From NCBI GenBank assembly GCA_022829145.1, contig CM040747.1:41286613-41350612 (forward strand): DNA of 64,000 nt. The letters are read 5' to 3'. Each line of letters starts with the position of its first letter. Position 1 is the first letter of the stretch. Below, piece after piece: positions 1-11,039 of this stretch. This stretch comes from Albula goreensis. Its lineage: Eukaryota > Chordata > Actinopteri > Albuliformes > Albulidae. The notes under the pieces are model-generated. The model searched no databases and was not told where the DNA came from. It worked only from the letters and a program-made list of their open reading frames with translations. The translations under genes and the position numbers were made by a program.

Positions 1-957
1 CATATACTTATGTGAGCTGGTTTTCTCTAACATGAACTACATTAAGTCCAAACACCACTCTCGCCTCACTGATGACAGCCTACAGTCCTACATGAAGATC
101 AATAATTTTATTTTAAAATTATCTGGCCACTGCTATGTTTTATTTATTTACAAAATGGCATATTGTTATTTGATTAATTTTCCACAAGGAGAGGACTCAA
201 ATAGCCCTGCAAAATTGTGCTTTATTTTAACGTAGGCCTGCACGTACCAGTGTTGTGTTTCTATTCTCTTCAAACTGTTCGTAAACAAAGTTCTTCTATA
301 TAGCCTTCTATAACCATCTTATTTTGCCAATATCATTTAAGTAAAACTATATAAAACTCCACATGCCACGCTATATTTATTTTAAGAGCCAGGCTTACGG
401 ACTATTCTTTCTGAGCGCTTATTTACTTTACTAAGCGATCCCCCGCTCCCCACTCCCCGCTCCTGCGGTATCGCCTATGCGTTTTGTACACACTTATTAT
501 TATTATTCATGTATTACGAATACTGCGAACCCCCATGCGGCTCTTTTTCTCCTGTTGGTTGGTAGGAAGAGCAGAAATGGCTCTTCTGATGTTGAAGGTT
601 GCCGACCCCTGGGCTGAGCGAATCAATGCGCTGCGCGCAGCTCTACAGTAAAATCTTACCCATTTTAAATAGTAGTTTGGGGGGCCACAGGGGGGTCAGG
701 CTTGTTGTCACGGGGACCCTGCCCCCCCTTAGAACCGCCACTGCTGCTCTACTTGTTGAGCTATTCGTATAATACAACCATGTTGTTGCAAAGCACTTAT
801 AATGAGGAAATGTACTGTTAGCCTACACAAATCAGCGATATACCCTGCTCATTCTGACTTCATTAAATCATTAGACATTGAATTCTCCTTGAATGCGTTC
901 ATGAAGGCAACAGAATTCAATGTCTAATGATTTAATGAAGGACATTCGTGTCTGGTT
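1..957. other. 5' flank without a recognisable gene
   Basis: No ORF here looks coding, and I see no family similarity, splice-bounded exon or RNA gene. The one structured item is the long hairpin at 858-940, listed separately. Confidence 0.5.
858..940. repeat. Perfect 29-bp inverted repeat (hairpin), 25-nt loop
   Basis: Bases 858-886 are the exact reverse complement of 912-940, separated by 25 nt (887-911). Pairing stops at both ends of the stem. It lies just upstream of the first copy of the 960-2600 duplicated block and is not present at the matching edge of the second copy. It could be a fold-back element, a miRNA-like hairpin or a repair scar; the sequence alone does not decide. Confidence 0.85.
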
Positions 958-2689
958 ATAAACCAACGTAATATACTTCCTCAAAAGTCACTGTAATAAA
1001 CAACTTTTATTAAATAGCAACGACTTTGAAACAGGGTATTTTAGAGTAGGCCACACACATTCATATGAAATGCTGTGGTTATTATGCTGCATGCAGCTTG
1101 CAGGAGGAAGCTATATTAGTGAAGTGAAAGAAGAGGCTATGTGTCATTTTAAGAGGGTCATAAAATATACGCAGATGAGACTATGCAACCACATGATGTT
1201 TGAACTGTTTTATATCCTGATGTATATCCTTATATCCTAAATCCAATTATTCAAAGCAGACTTATTCAGTAGTTGCTATTTAATAAAAGCTCTGATACTA
1301 TAGGGATTGCAGTTTGGAATCTAAACCTAAGGACTCCTAAAAGATTGCTCCGCGTTTTCTCGGCAAGATAATGTAAAACTGGCCAGTAAGTAAGAAACAG
1401 TTCCTCAACTCGGTCTAAGTAAAAGTGAAAGTTAAAAATCTGAAACGCCATTTTAAAGAAGGGGACAGATGAGAATGAAGTGAGAAGGAATACATTTCAC
1501 GCCGCAAGTATCTTTAACAGGTGGTTATTCTGCCTTGGGGGTGGTGTGCCGGGATAAAATCGCTGGGGGTGCATTTAGGCAAATGTAAAAAATGTGGAGC
1601 GTCCGCTTCAGCTTGTAGAGTCGTTGAATGGAATCACTGTGTACCCACAGCAAGTCTTCTCATCGACAATCTTCTTAACTAATATCCGACAGCCTATCGC
1701 AAAACTATTTCAAATCAGATTGTCCGAGGAGAAATTTGCTTCTCGACACTGAATTGTGCATCCAGTTAGTATACTTATTTATGATGAACGATGCTCACTT
1801 AACGGAAGTCAATTTCCTTCATTTATGTGAATTTTCAGGGGAAAACTGAAAAATTATAACAATCGAATGTTAAATATCATAGGCTATATGTCGCAAAAGA
1901 ATCTTCCACCCCTTATAATCATAGTTTCATTTAAAAATTTGCAAAATGATGCATGTTAGCAAAATCGGTCATTAACGGGTGCACGTCATGTCATTTAAAC
2001 ATGGCGCTTTGGCTTTTGATTCGGAGCCGAACGTCCCTATCTTCAACCTTTTACTTTAGTGCAGCATTGAGGCAGTTCTCAAATAGGCTGCGGTGTGTCA
2101 TGTTGCGCTTGAGTTTGAAGTGGTGCTGAAGCGATATAATGTAGCCTATGCTGTCGAATATAATCACTGTCATAATATCAGTAATATCATGGCAAATTCC
2201 GTCAATATCTGTACAATTAATGTGGTTACATATTCCAGAGCATATGTATGTTTGTATATGTACAAAATATGTATTTATTTGTTGATTTATTTTTTGTGGA
2301 TTTAAACACACTTTTGTGAAAGTGTGTTTCACAAAAAAGTGTGTTGATATTTATCCAGAACATTTAGGAACAGTCTCGTGCGTTTTTGGTTCTCAGATTA
2401 AAACAGATTAAAAAACCATTTTTAGATTAAATTGTTATTTAAATACCTCATTGACAATGGTGCCAGTACACAAGCTGTATTTTCTCTTCAGATTTGGTTG
2501 ATTGAATTTTGATCGGTTTTGTGGCCATAATACACCTACAAACACCAAAGGCCATTTTCCACCTTAAATATCAAAAACCTTTCAACCACAACACTAAACT
2601 TGTCTAAATACTAATACATTTACATTATAGTGATGCATAATAGTTAAATAATGCAAACGCATAATTATACAAAACTCAAAATAGATGTA

Positions 2690-2860
2690 CAACAAGATCT
2701 GATCTGAGCGTAGGATGTTCAGGCCAGATATTGTCTGAAGAGGTGGGTTTTCAGACCACGACGGAAGGATTGTAATGATTTAGCAGTCCGTAGTAAGACA
2801 GGGAGTTCGTTCCACCATTGGGGAGCTAACATGAAGAAACGTTGTAGACAGGATGGGCAA
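2690..2860 (-). mobile_element. LINE 3'-end fragment (L2/CR1-like)
   Basis: The stretch with a GGTGGGTTTTCAGACCACG core is the reverse complement of the one near 41190-41250. There it reads as the end of a LINE ORF2 (LKTHLF-type C-terminus) followed by a typical 3' tail. The two copies show a dispersed element; only a short truncated piece is here. Confidence 0.5.
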
Positions 2861-4572
2861 CTGTAATTGCCAAGTACAATAAATTGCTTCACCTTGTGTC
2901 AAATAACTGAAAAACACATACAGTGAGTGCTCGATTACTACACGAGTTGCGAGTTCGTCTCAGTTACTTCTGTTCCTGTGTGCGCTACGAGCCTTTTGTT
3001 CCTGCCTGCCTGCCTGCAGCTAATTAACTACATGAATCCATATGTTGAATTTTCTCCAGCTGATAAAAGTGATGTTACATTCTATTGATAAGAGTGGAAA
3101 AACTTTGTAGTTCGGATTCGAAAAGCAGAAATTCAAAGTCACCCATGAAAAGCCCATATTGATAACCATACTTAGACTGTTGATTATGCCACGGAGGGAA
3201 ATGCACTGGAAGGGATCATTGTTTCGAAAAGTTGGCACAGCTGGTACCTTCAGAACAATAAAGACTGCTTCAAAACACTGCAAGTCATCTGACCCTTGGA
3301 GGCTATTAATATTGTTTCGAAACACGAACACAGCTGACTCTTAGGAAAAATGAACACTGTTTCCAAATGCATTGGCAGTTTACTGTTCGGAACCAGTAAC
3401 TGTTTCAACACACTTGTGATGGGGATGTCTGCTGGTGACATACATGTGTGTAATAACAAGATGTCTGCAATAACTCTGCTTTGAAGAATTGGACATGAGT
3501 GTAATATACTTCCCCAAAAGTCACTGTAATAAACAACTTTAATTAAATCGCAACGACTTTGAAACAGGGTATTTTAGAGTAAGCCAAACACATTCATATG
3601 AAATGCTGTGGTTATTATGTTGCATGCAGCTTGCAGGAGGAAGCAATATTAGTGAAATGAAAGAAGAGGCTATGTGTCATTTTAAGAGGGTCATAAAACA
3701 TACGCAGATGAGACTATGCAACCACAAGATGTTCGAACTTTTTATATCCTGATGTATATCGTTATATGTATCTAATTCTTCAAAGCAGACTTATTCAGTA
3801 GTTGCTATTTAATAAAAGCTCTGATACTAAAGGGATTACAGTCAGGAAACTAAACCTAGGGACTCCGAACGAGTCAGTCCAAATGATGAAAGTGAAAGCA
3901 TTTCTTTTCAAGCGCCATTTCAGAAGAGTAAGGTAGAGAGAGAGAGAAGAAGCATAAAGTGCGTAGACAGAAGAGTAAGGTAAAGAGAGAGAGAAAAAGC
4001 ATAAAGTGGAATAAAATATCTTGTAAGTACTGCGTGTGACAGAGAACGTTGGTGCAAATGTTTTTTTTTTTTTGGTCAGAAGTATAAAGGTTTGCTCAAC
4101 GTTTTTCCGGCTAGATAATGTAAAATTGGCAAGTAAATAAGAAACAGTTCCTCTGCTCGGTCTAAGTGAAAGTTAAAAATCTGAAATGCCATTTTAAAGA
4201 AGCACACAGATGAGAATGAATACATTTAACACCGTAAGTATCTTTAACAGGTGGTTATTCTGCCTTGGGGGTGGTGTGCCGGGATAAAATCGCTGGGGGT
4301 GCATTTAAGCAAATGTAAAAAATATGAAGCCCGCTTCAGCTTGTAGAGTCGTTGAACGGAATCACTGTGTACCGATGGCTAATCTTCTTATCGACAGTTT
4401 TCTCATCTAATATCCGACAGACTATGAGAAAACTATTTTAAATCCGATTGTCCGAGGCGAAATTTGCTTCTCGGAACTGAATTGTGCATCCAGTTAGTGT
4501 ACTTATTTATGATGAACGATACTCACTTAACGGAAGTCAATTTTCTGCATTTATGTGACTGCAACCTTTTAC

Positions 4573-4575
<3 letters not shown>

Positions 4576-4619
<44 letters not shown>
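4576..4619. repeat. (TA)n microsatellite
   Basis: Uninterrupted alternating TA for more than 40 bases inside the second copy of the duplicated block. Confidence 0.95.
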
Positions 4620-4624
<5 letters not shown>

Positions 4625-5280
4625 CGCAACATTAATTCTTCGTTCTGTGACTCATACTACGCAGAAAAGTGTGTTGATATTCATCCAGAACATTTAGGAA
4701 CAGTCTAGAACGTATTTGGTTCTCAGTAAAATGTCAACAACTTTCCAACCACGTTACTCGAGGTGTTCAAACATGAAAGAATCCAAGTTATATGGATATA
4801 CATGCACAACCCTTTATTGATTTTTGATAATTTTTTTAATTAAATTATGACTTTGTGCCAATATACAAGCTTTATTTTTCCTTCAAATTTAGTTAATTGG
4901 ATTTTTATCGGTTTTCGTCGCCATATTACACCTAAAAACAAACAAAGGCCATTTTCCAACTTAAATGTCAAAAACCTTTCAACCGCAACACTCAGCTTAT
5001 TGAACAAAGTTGTTTCCAAGTGATATTGACATGTGGGTACAGCCCTTTGATTTCCCTTCAATTTGGGCTCATGGCAACGAGGCGATTTTTAAGTGAAAAT
5101 GTAAAATGTTAAATGTCAGAGGGCTCCAGAACAAAAACGAAATGTGGATAATTAAGCTCAAATGCTCATAATTCTATTCCTGTGTGTTTACAGGTCTGTT
5201 AGATCTGGGTCAGACCTTTTCATGGTCAGTTCTGATCAGGCATGTTCCAGTCTCCTGAAACAGGGGGCGCTGTCTCAAAA

Positions 5281-5339
5281 ATGAGTCACTCTGGGGAACC
5301 AGAGACCAGTGCTGGAACCTCCAGTCCTAAAAGCAAGAG
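5281..5339 (+). CDS. Gene A exon 1: start codon exon of fish NLR
   Basis: It opens with an ATG and encodes 19 codons plus two bases (MSHSGEPETSAG, ending SPKSK), then a GTATGA donor. Fish NLR-C proteins commonly begin with a short MSLSGE-like peptide, and this matches in style. It leaves two bases, exactly what the next two exons need. Upstream, a TTTACAG at about 5185-5191 could be the acceptor of a 5'UTR part of this exon. Fragments of the exon's 3' half (ACCTCCAG through AAGCAAGAGGTATA) recur near 8310 and 10110, carried by the intron duplications. Confidence 0.75.
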
Positions 5340-5880
5340 GTATGAATACCTGTAACAGATTGTACTTTAATTAATACATTATAAATGGGGCAGGGGCACA
5401 GCTGGGGGGGGCTTGACAGCAGCACTGGGCCTGGAAGAGGGCCCAAGCCTCAAGACTGCTGCATGCTTTAAATTAGCTCAAATTCAGAACCATGGAAAGT
5501 CTCTGAGATTGTCACAAAGGGAGTTGGATTGGGGAGTTCTGCATGAGATTGTGAAACGCACATTCCACTGTGGACGCCCACTTTCTGCACTGATTGGCTG
5601 GCTGTGCTTAGGTGTGAAAGTAGGCAGGGGTTCAAGAGTTCTGAAATCTTACCTGTTCATTCTTCACTTAACTGCTTCTGCTACCATGTTGAAAGCTCAC
5701 CATGAATACCTTTAAAGTAAAAATTTCCAATAGTGTTGACCTGTATGTTCATCTCTTTGACTTGCGAATGCAGAGACAGCCAGAAATCTTGAAATGAATG
5801 GTGGAAGATTACCGAGGCTATTTCTGACCCTGACAGAAACACTTTACACTTTCAAGAAGATTTGAAAGCCTTTTTTAAGC

Positions 5881-7437
5881 CTGCAGTAAGAGGATGAGGT
5901 TAACTGGAAGCTCTGTCTCCATGTGCTGTGAGTTAGAGCTGCAGTAAGAGGATGAGCTTAACTGGAAGCTCTGTCTCCATGTGCTGTGAGTTAGAGCTGC
6001 AGTAAGAGGATGAGGTTAACTGGAAGCTCTGTCTCCATGTGCTGTGAGTTAGAGCTGCAGTAAGAGGATGAGGTTAACTGGAAGCTCTGTCTCCATGTGC
6101 TGTGAGTTAGAGCTGCAGTAAGAGAATGAGGTTAACTGGAAGCTCTGTCTCCATGTGCTGTGAGTTAGAGCTGCAGTAAGAGGATGAGGTTAACTGGAAG
6201 CTCTGTCTCCATGTGCAGTGAGTTAGAACTGCAGTAACAGGATGAGGTTAACTGGAAGCTCTGTGTCCATGTGCTGTGAGTTAGATCTGCAGTAAGAGGA
6301 TGAGGTTAACTGGAATCTCTGTCTCCATGTGCTGTGAGTTAGAGCTGCATAAAGAGGATGAGGTTAACAGTTAGAGCTGCAGTAACAGGATGAGGTTAAC
6401 TGGAAGCTCTGTCTCCATGTGCTGTGAGTTAGATCTGCAAGAGGATGAGGTTAACTGGAATCTCTGTCTCCATGTGCTGTGAGTTAGAGCTGAAAAGAGG
6501 ATGAGGTTAACTGGAATCTCTGTCTCCATGTGCTGTGAGTTAGAGCTGCAGTAAGAGGATGAGGTTAACTGGAAGCTCTGTCTGCATGTGCTGTGAGTTA
6601 GAGCTGCAGTAAGAGGATGAGGTTAACTGGAAGCTCTGTCTCCATGTGCTGTGAGTTAGAGCTGCAGTAAGAGAATGAGGTTAACTGGAAGCTCTGTCTC
6701 CATGTGCTGTGAGTTAGAGCTGCAGTAAGAGGATGAGGTTAACTGGAAGCTCTGTCTCCATGTGCTGTGAGTTAGAACTGCAGTAACAGGATGAGGTTAA
6801 CTGGAAGCTCTGTGTCCATGTGCTGTGAGTTAGATCTGCAGTAAGAGGATGAGGTTAACTGGAATCTCTGTCTCCATGTGCTGTGAGTTAGAGCTGCATA
6901 AAGAGGATGAGGTTAACTGGAATCTCTGTCTCCATGTGCTGTGAGTTAGAGCTGCAGTAAGAGGATGAGGTTAACTGGAAGCTCTGTCTGCATGTGCTGT
7001 GAGTTAGAGCTGCAGTAAGAGGATGAGGTTAACTGGAAGCTCTGTCTCCATGTGCTGTGAGTTAGAGCTGCAGTAAGAGAATGAGGTTAACTGGAAGCTC
7101 TGTGTCCATGTGCTGTGAGTTAGAGCTGCAGTAAGAGGATGAGGTTAACTGGAAGCTCTGTCTCCATGTGCTGTGAGTTAGAACTGCAGTAACAGGATGA
7201 GGTTAACTGGAAGCTCTGTGTCCATGTGCTGTGAGTTAGATCTGCAGTAAGAGGATGAGGTTAACTGGAATCTCTGTCTCCATGTGCTGTGAGTTAGAGC
7301 TGCATAAAGAGGATGAGGTTAACTGGAAGCTCTGTGTCCATGTGCTGTGAGTTAGATCTGCAGTAAGAGGATGAGGTTAACTGGAAGCTCTGTCTCCATG
7401 TGCTGTGAGTTAGAGCTACAGTAAGAGGATGAGGTTA
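5881..7437 (+). repeat. 58-bp minisatellite, main array (about 27 units)
   Basis: Head-to-tail 58-bp units beginning CTGCAGTAAGAGGATGAGG; starts at 5881 and 5939 confirm the period. Each unit contains a pyrimidine-rich GCTCTGTCTCCATGTGCTG, the same string that forms the 3' end of the intron before exon 2. A few units carry small deletions (for example 6358-6370). It lies in intron 1 of gene A. Confidence 0.95.
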
Positions 7438-7797
7438 ACAAAAATGTTGTGCACATTTTTGACTAAAGCTAACATAAAATAAAGGTTTACAATTTTGAAA
7501 CTTCACCAATTTCAGTTGACGTACAAATCAGACTTTTACTTTATTTACACAAAAATGCATTTCAAAGCTCAAAAGTGGAAGTAAATAAATTATCCAGACA
7601 GGGGTAAATACTGGCCACTGTTGCTGAGACAGAATGGGGCTTCACAAGGAAACAGCAAAATTATGATAAAAAATGTTTGTTTTCCATATTGAGGCAGGAG
7701 TGACTAAAGATCTTTGCCATTATATCAGTGAAACAGTAAATTTATAATAAACCTGTAAGTTAATCCATTTTGAATCCCTCTCTCTTTGTGCTGTGAG

Positions 7798-7910
7798 TTA
7801 GAGCTGCAGTAAGAGGATGAGGTTAACTGGAAGCTCTGTCTCCATGTGCTGTGAATTAGAGCTGCAGTAAGAGGATGAGGTTAACTGGAAGCTCTGTCTC
7901 CATGTGCTGA
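7798..7910 (+). repeat. 58-bp minisatellite units abutting exon 2 acceptor
   Basis: Two further 58-bp units. The last is cut inside its pyrimidine-rich part and runs straight into ATCACAG and exon 2, so the repeat supplies the acceptor's pyrimidine tract and a possible branch site (GGTTAACTGG). Confidence 0.85.
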
Positions 7911-7916
7911 TCACAG

Positions 7917-8027
7917 GGTCCAGGTGGAGAGAGCAGGGTCACCTGTACCCAGCTGTTTATCGATGAAGAGTGACAGGTCAATGGATCACCCTATTACCTT
8001 CAGAGAGGAATCCACAGCTGATCCAAG
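7917..8027 (+). CDS. Gene A exon 2: N-terminal fish NLR motif repeat
   Basis: 111 nt between a TGATCACAG acceptor and an AAG|GTAAGTA donor. It takes one base from the left, leaves two on the right, and so is a symmetric exon that can be repeated or skipped in frame. It encodes 37 residues with the core SPVPSCLSMKSDRSMDHP, ending REESTADPR. This SPVPSC...SMKSD...SM motif is typical of the N-terminal repeats of fish NLR-C proteins; its biochemical role is unknown to me. Confidence 0.85.
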
Positions 8028-8385
8028 GTAAGTAAACAGGATATTATTTACACTACTGTTTCATTGTACCTCACGCTCACTGGACACAGTCTGGTGTAGG
8101 TGGGGCAGGGGCACAGCTGGGGGGGTTGAAGGCTGCACTGGGCCTGGCAGGGGGTCCAAGGCTCAAGCCTTAAAAAAGCTTAGTTTTACTGCATGACAAA
8201 TATTCACTGAATGTGTCGTCAAGTTTTAAAATTGTGCTCATATTGAGATTGAAAACTTTGCTAGACTGTTGATTATGTGCACCATTCTTTCACGGATGGT
8301 TTGATCTGAACCTCCAGCCTTAAAAGCAAGAGGTATAAATAAGTGGAACAGATTGTACTTTAATTCATACATTATAAATGAGTCA

Positions 8386-8760
8386 GAGCTGAAGTAAGAT
8401 GATGAGGTTAACTGGAAGCTCTGTCTCCATGTGCTGTATGTCAGAGCTGCAGTGAGAGGATGAGGTTAACTGGAAGTTCTGTCTCCATGTGCTGTGAGTT
8501 AGAGCTGCAGTGAGAGGATGAGGTTAACTGGAATCTCTGTCTCCATGTGCTGTGAGTTAGAGCTGCAGTAAGAGGATGAGGTTAACTGGAAGCTCTGTCT
8601 TCATGTGCTGTGAGTTAGAGCTGCAGTTAGAGGATGAGGTTAACTGGAATCTCTGTCTCCATGTGCTGTGAGTTAGAGCTGCAGTAAGAGGATGAGGTTA
8701 ACTCGAAGCTCTGTCTCCATGTGCTGTGAGTTAGAGCTGCAGTAAGAGGATGAGGTTAAC
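8386..8760 (+). repeat. 58-bp minisatellite array, intron 2
   Basis: About 6.5 units of the same 58-bp family between exon 2 and the truncated copy of the 7440 block. Confidence 0.9.
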
Positions 8761-8887
8761 AAAAATGTTGTGCACGTTTTTGACTAAAGCTAACATAAAA
8801 TAAAGGTTTACAATTTTGAAACTTCACCAATTTCAGTTGACGTAGAAATCAGACTTTTACTTTATTTACACAAAAATGCATTTCAAA

Positions 8888-9126
8888 GCTTAACTGGAAG
8901 CTCTGTCTCCATGTGCTGTGAGTTAGAGCTGCAGTAAGAGGATGAGGTTAACTGGAGGCTCTGTCTCCATGTGCTGTGAGTTAGATCTGCAGTTAGAGGA
9001 TGAGGTTAACTGGAATCTCTGTCTCCATGTGCTGTGAGTTAGAGCTGCAGTAAGAGGATGAGGTTAACTGGAAGCTCTGTCTCCATGTGCTGTGAATTAG
9101 AGCTACAGTAAGAGGATGAGGTTAAC
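8888..9126 (+). repeat. 58-bp minisatellite array, intron 2, second part
   Basis: About four units, starting inside a unit immediately after the truncated copy of the 7440 block. Confidence 0.9.
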
Positions 9127-9477
9127 AAAAATGTTGTGCACATTTTTGACTAAAGCTAACATAAAATCAAGGTTTACAATTTTGAAACTTCACCAATTTC
9201 AGTTGACGTACAAATCAGACTTTTACTTTATTTACACAAAAATGCATTTCAAAGCTCAAAAGTGGAAGTAAATAAATTATCCAGACAGGGGTAAATACTG
9301 GCCACTGTTGCTGAGACAGAATGGGGCTTCACAAGGGAACAGCAAAATTATTATAAAAAATGTTTGTTTTCCATATTGAGGCAGGAGTGACTAAAGAACT
9401 TTGCCATTATATCAGTGAAACAGTAAATTTATAATAAACCTGTAAGTTAATCCATTTTGAATCCCTCTCTCCATGTT

Positions 9478-9712
9478 CTGTGAGTTAGAGCTGCAGTAAG
9501 AGGATCAGTTTAACTAGAAGCTCTGTCTCCATGTGCTGTGAGTTAGAGCTGCAGTAAGAGGTTGAGGTTAACTGGAAGCTCTTTCTCCATGTGCTGTGAG
9601 TTAGAGCTGCAGTAAGAGGATGAGGTTAACTGGAAGCTCTGTCTCCATGTGCTGTGAGTTAGAGCTGCAGTAAGAGGATGAGGTTAACTGGAAGCTCTGT
9701 CTCTATGTTTTG
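9478..9712 (+). repeat. 58-bp minisatellite units abutting exon 3 acceptor
   Basis: Four units. As before exon 2, the last unit merges into the TGATCACAG acceptor. Confidence 0.9.
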
Positions 9713-9719
9713 ATCACAG

Positions 9720-9830
9720 GGTCCAGGTGGAGAGAGCAGGGTTACCTGTACCCAGCTGTATCTCGATGAAGAGTGACAGGTCAATGGATCACCCTATTAC
9801 CTTCAGAGAGGAATCCACAGCTGATCCAAG
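9720..9830 (+). CDS. Gene A exon 3: second N-terminal fish NLR motif repeat
   Basis: Also 111 nt with the same acceptor and donor as exon 2 and the same symmetric phase. The encoded 37 residues differ from exon 2 at only two positions: SPVPSCLS becomes LPVPSCIS. With the matching flanking introns this shows a recent tandem duplication. It splices in frame either after exon 2 or directly after exon 1, so the motif number could vary among transcripts or alleles. Confidence 0.85.
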
Positions 9831-10192
9831 GTAAGTAAACAGGATATTATTTACACTACTGTTTCACTGTACCTCACTCTCACTGGACACAGTCTGGTGT
9901 ATGTGGGGCAGGGGCACAGCTGGGGGGGTTGAAGGCTGCACTGGGCCTGGCAGGGGGTCCAAGGCTCAAGCCTTAAAAAAGCTTAGTTTTACTGCATGAC
10001 CAACATTCACTGAATGTGTCATCAAGTTCTAAATTGTGCTCATATTAAAATATTGAAAACTTTATTAGACTGTTGATCATGTGCACCATTCTTCCACGGA
10101 TGGTTTGATCGGAACCTCCAGCCCTAAAAGCAAGAGGTATAAATAAGTGGAACAGATTGTACTTTAATTCATACATTATAAATGAGTCAGAG

Positions 10193-11037
10193 CTGAAGTA
10201 AGATGATGAGGTTAACTGGAAGCTCTGTCTCCATGTGCTGTGAGTTAGAGCTGAAGTAAGAGGATGAGGTTAACTGGAAGCTCTGTCTCCATGTGCTGTG
10301 AGTTAGAGCTGAAGTAAGAGGATGAGGTTAACTGGAAGCTCTGTCTCCATGTGCTGTGAGTTAGAGCTGAAGTAAGAGGATGAGGTTAACTGGAAGCTCT
10401 GTCTCCATATGCTGTGAGTTAGAGCTGCAGTAAGAGGATGAGGTTAACTGGAAGCTCTGTCTCCATGTGCTGTGAGTTAGAGCTGCAGTAAGAGGATGAG
10501 GTTAACTCGAAGCTCTGTCTCCATGTGCTGTGAGTTAGAGCTGCAGTAAGAGGATGAGGTTAACTGGAAGCTCTGTCTCCATGTGCTGTGAGTTAGAGCT
10601 GCAGTAAGAGAATGAGGTTAACTGGAAGCTCTGTCTCCATGTGCTGTGAGTTAGAGCTGCAGTAAGAGGATGAAGTTAACTGGAATCTCTGTCTCCATGT
10701 GCTGTGAGTTAGAGCTACAGTAAGAGGATGAGGATAACTGGAAGTTCAGTCTCCATGTGCTGTGAGTTAGAGCTGCAGTAAGAGGATGAGGTTAACTGGA
10801 AGCTCTGTCTTCATGTTTTGTGAGTTAGAGCTGCAGTAAGAGGATGAGGTTAACTGGAAACTCTGTCTCCATGTGCTGTGAGTTAGAGCTGCAGTAAGAG
10901 GATGAAGTTAACTGGAATCTCTGTCTCCATGTGCTGTGAGTTAGAGCTGCAGTAAGAGGATGAGGTTAACTGGAAGCTCTGTCTCCATGTGCTGTGAGTT
11001 AGAGCTGCAGTAAGAGGGTGAGGTTAACTGGAAGACT
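10193..11037 (+). repeat. 58-bp minisatellite array, intron 3
   Basis: About 14 units of the same family, several starting CTGAAGTAAG instead of CTGCAGTAAG. The array ends where homology to the right arm of the inverted duplication becomes continuous. Confidence 0.9.
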
Positions 11038-11039
11038 TT

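Larger units (their letters stand above)
960..4995. repeat. Direct segmental duplication: about 960-2600 and 3497-4995
   Basis: Long stretches match in the same order and orientation: 985-1085 with 3521-3620, 1490-1800 with 4220-4520, 2329-2390 with 4661-4715, and 2466-2600 with 4858-4995. The copies differ by many substitutions and indels, so the event is not recent. Between them (2608-3490) lies a LINE tail fragment. No coding capacity is recognised in either copy. Confidence 0.75.
7437..10190 (+). repeat. Tandem duplication of about 1.8 kb carrying exons 2 and 3
   Basis: The block starting AAAAATGTTGTGCACATTTT at about 7440 recurs at about 9127, with a shortened copy at about 8760-8887. 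Each full copy is followed by 58-bp units, a motif exon, the same post-exon intron and a fragment of the exon 1 donor region. Exons 2 and 3 start 1803 bp apart. This shows how the N-terminal motif exon was doubled. Confidence 0.85.
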
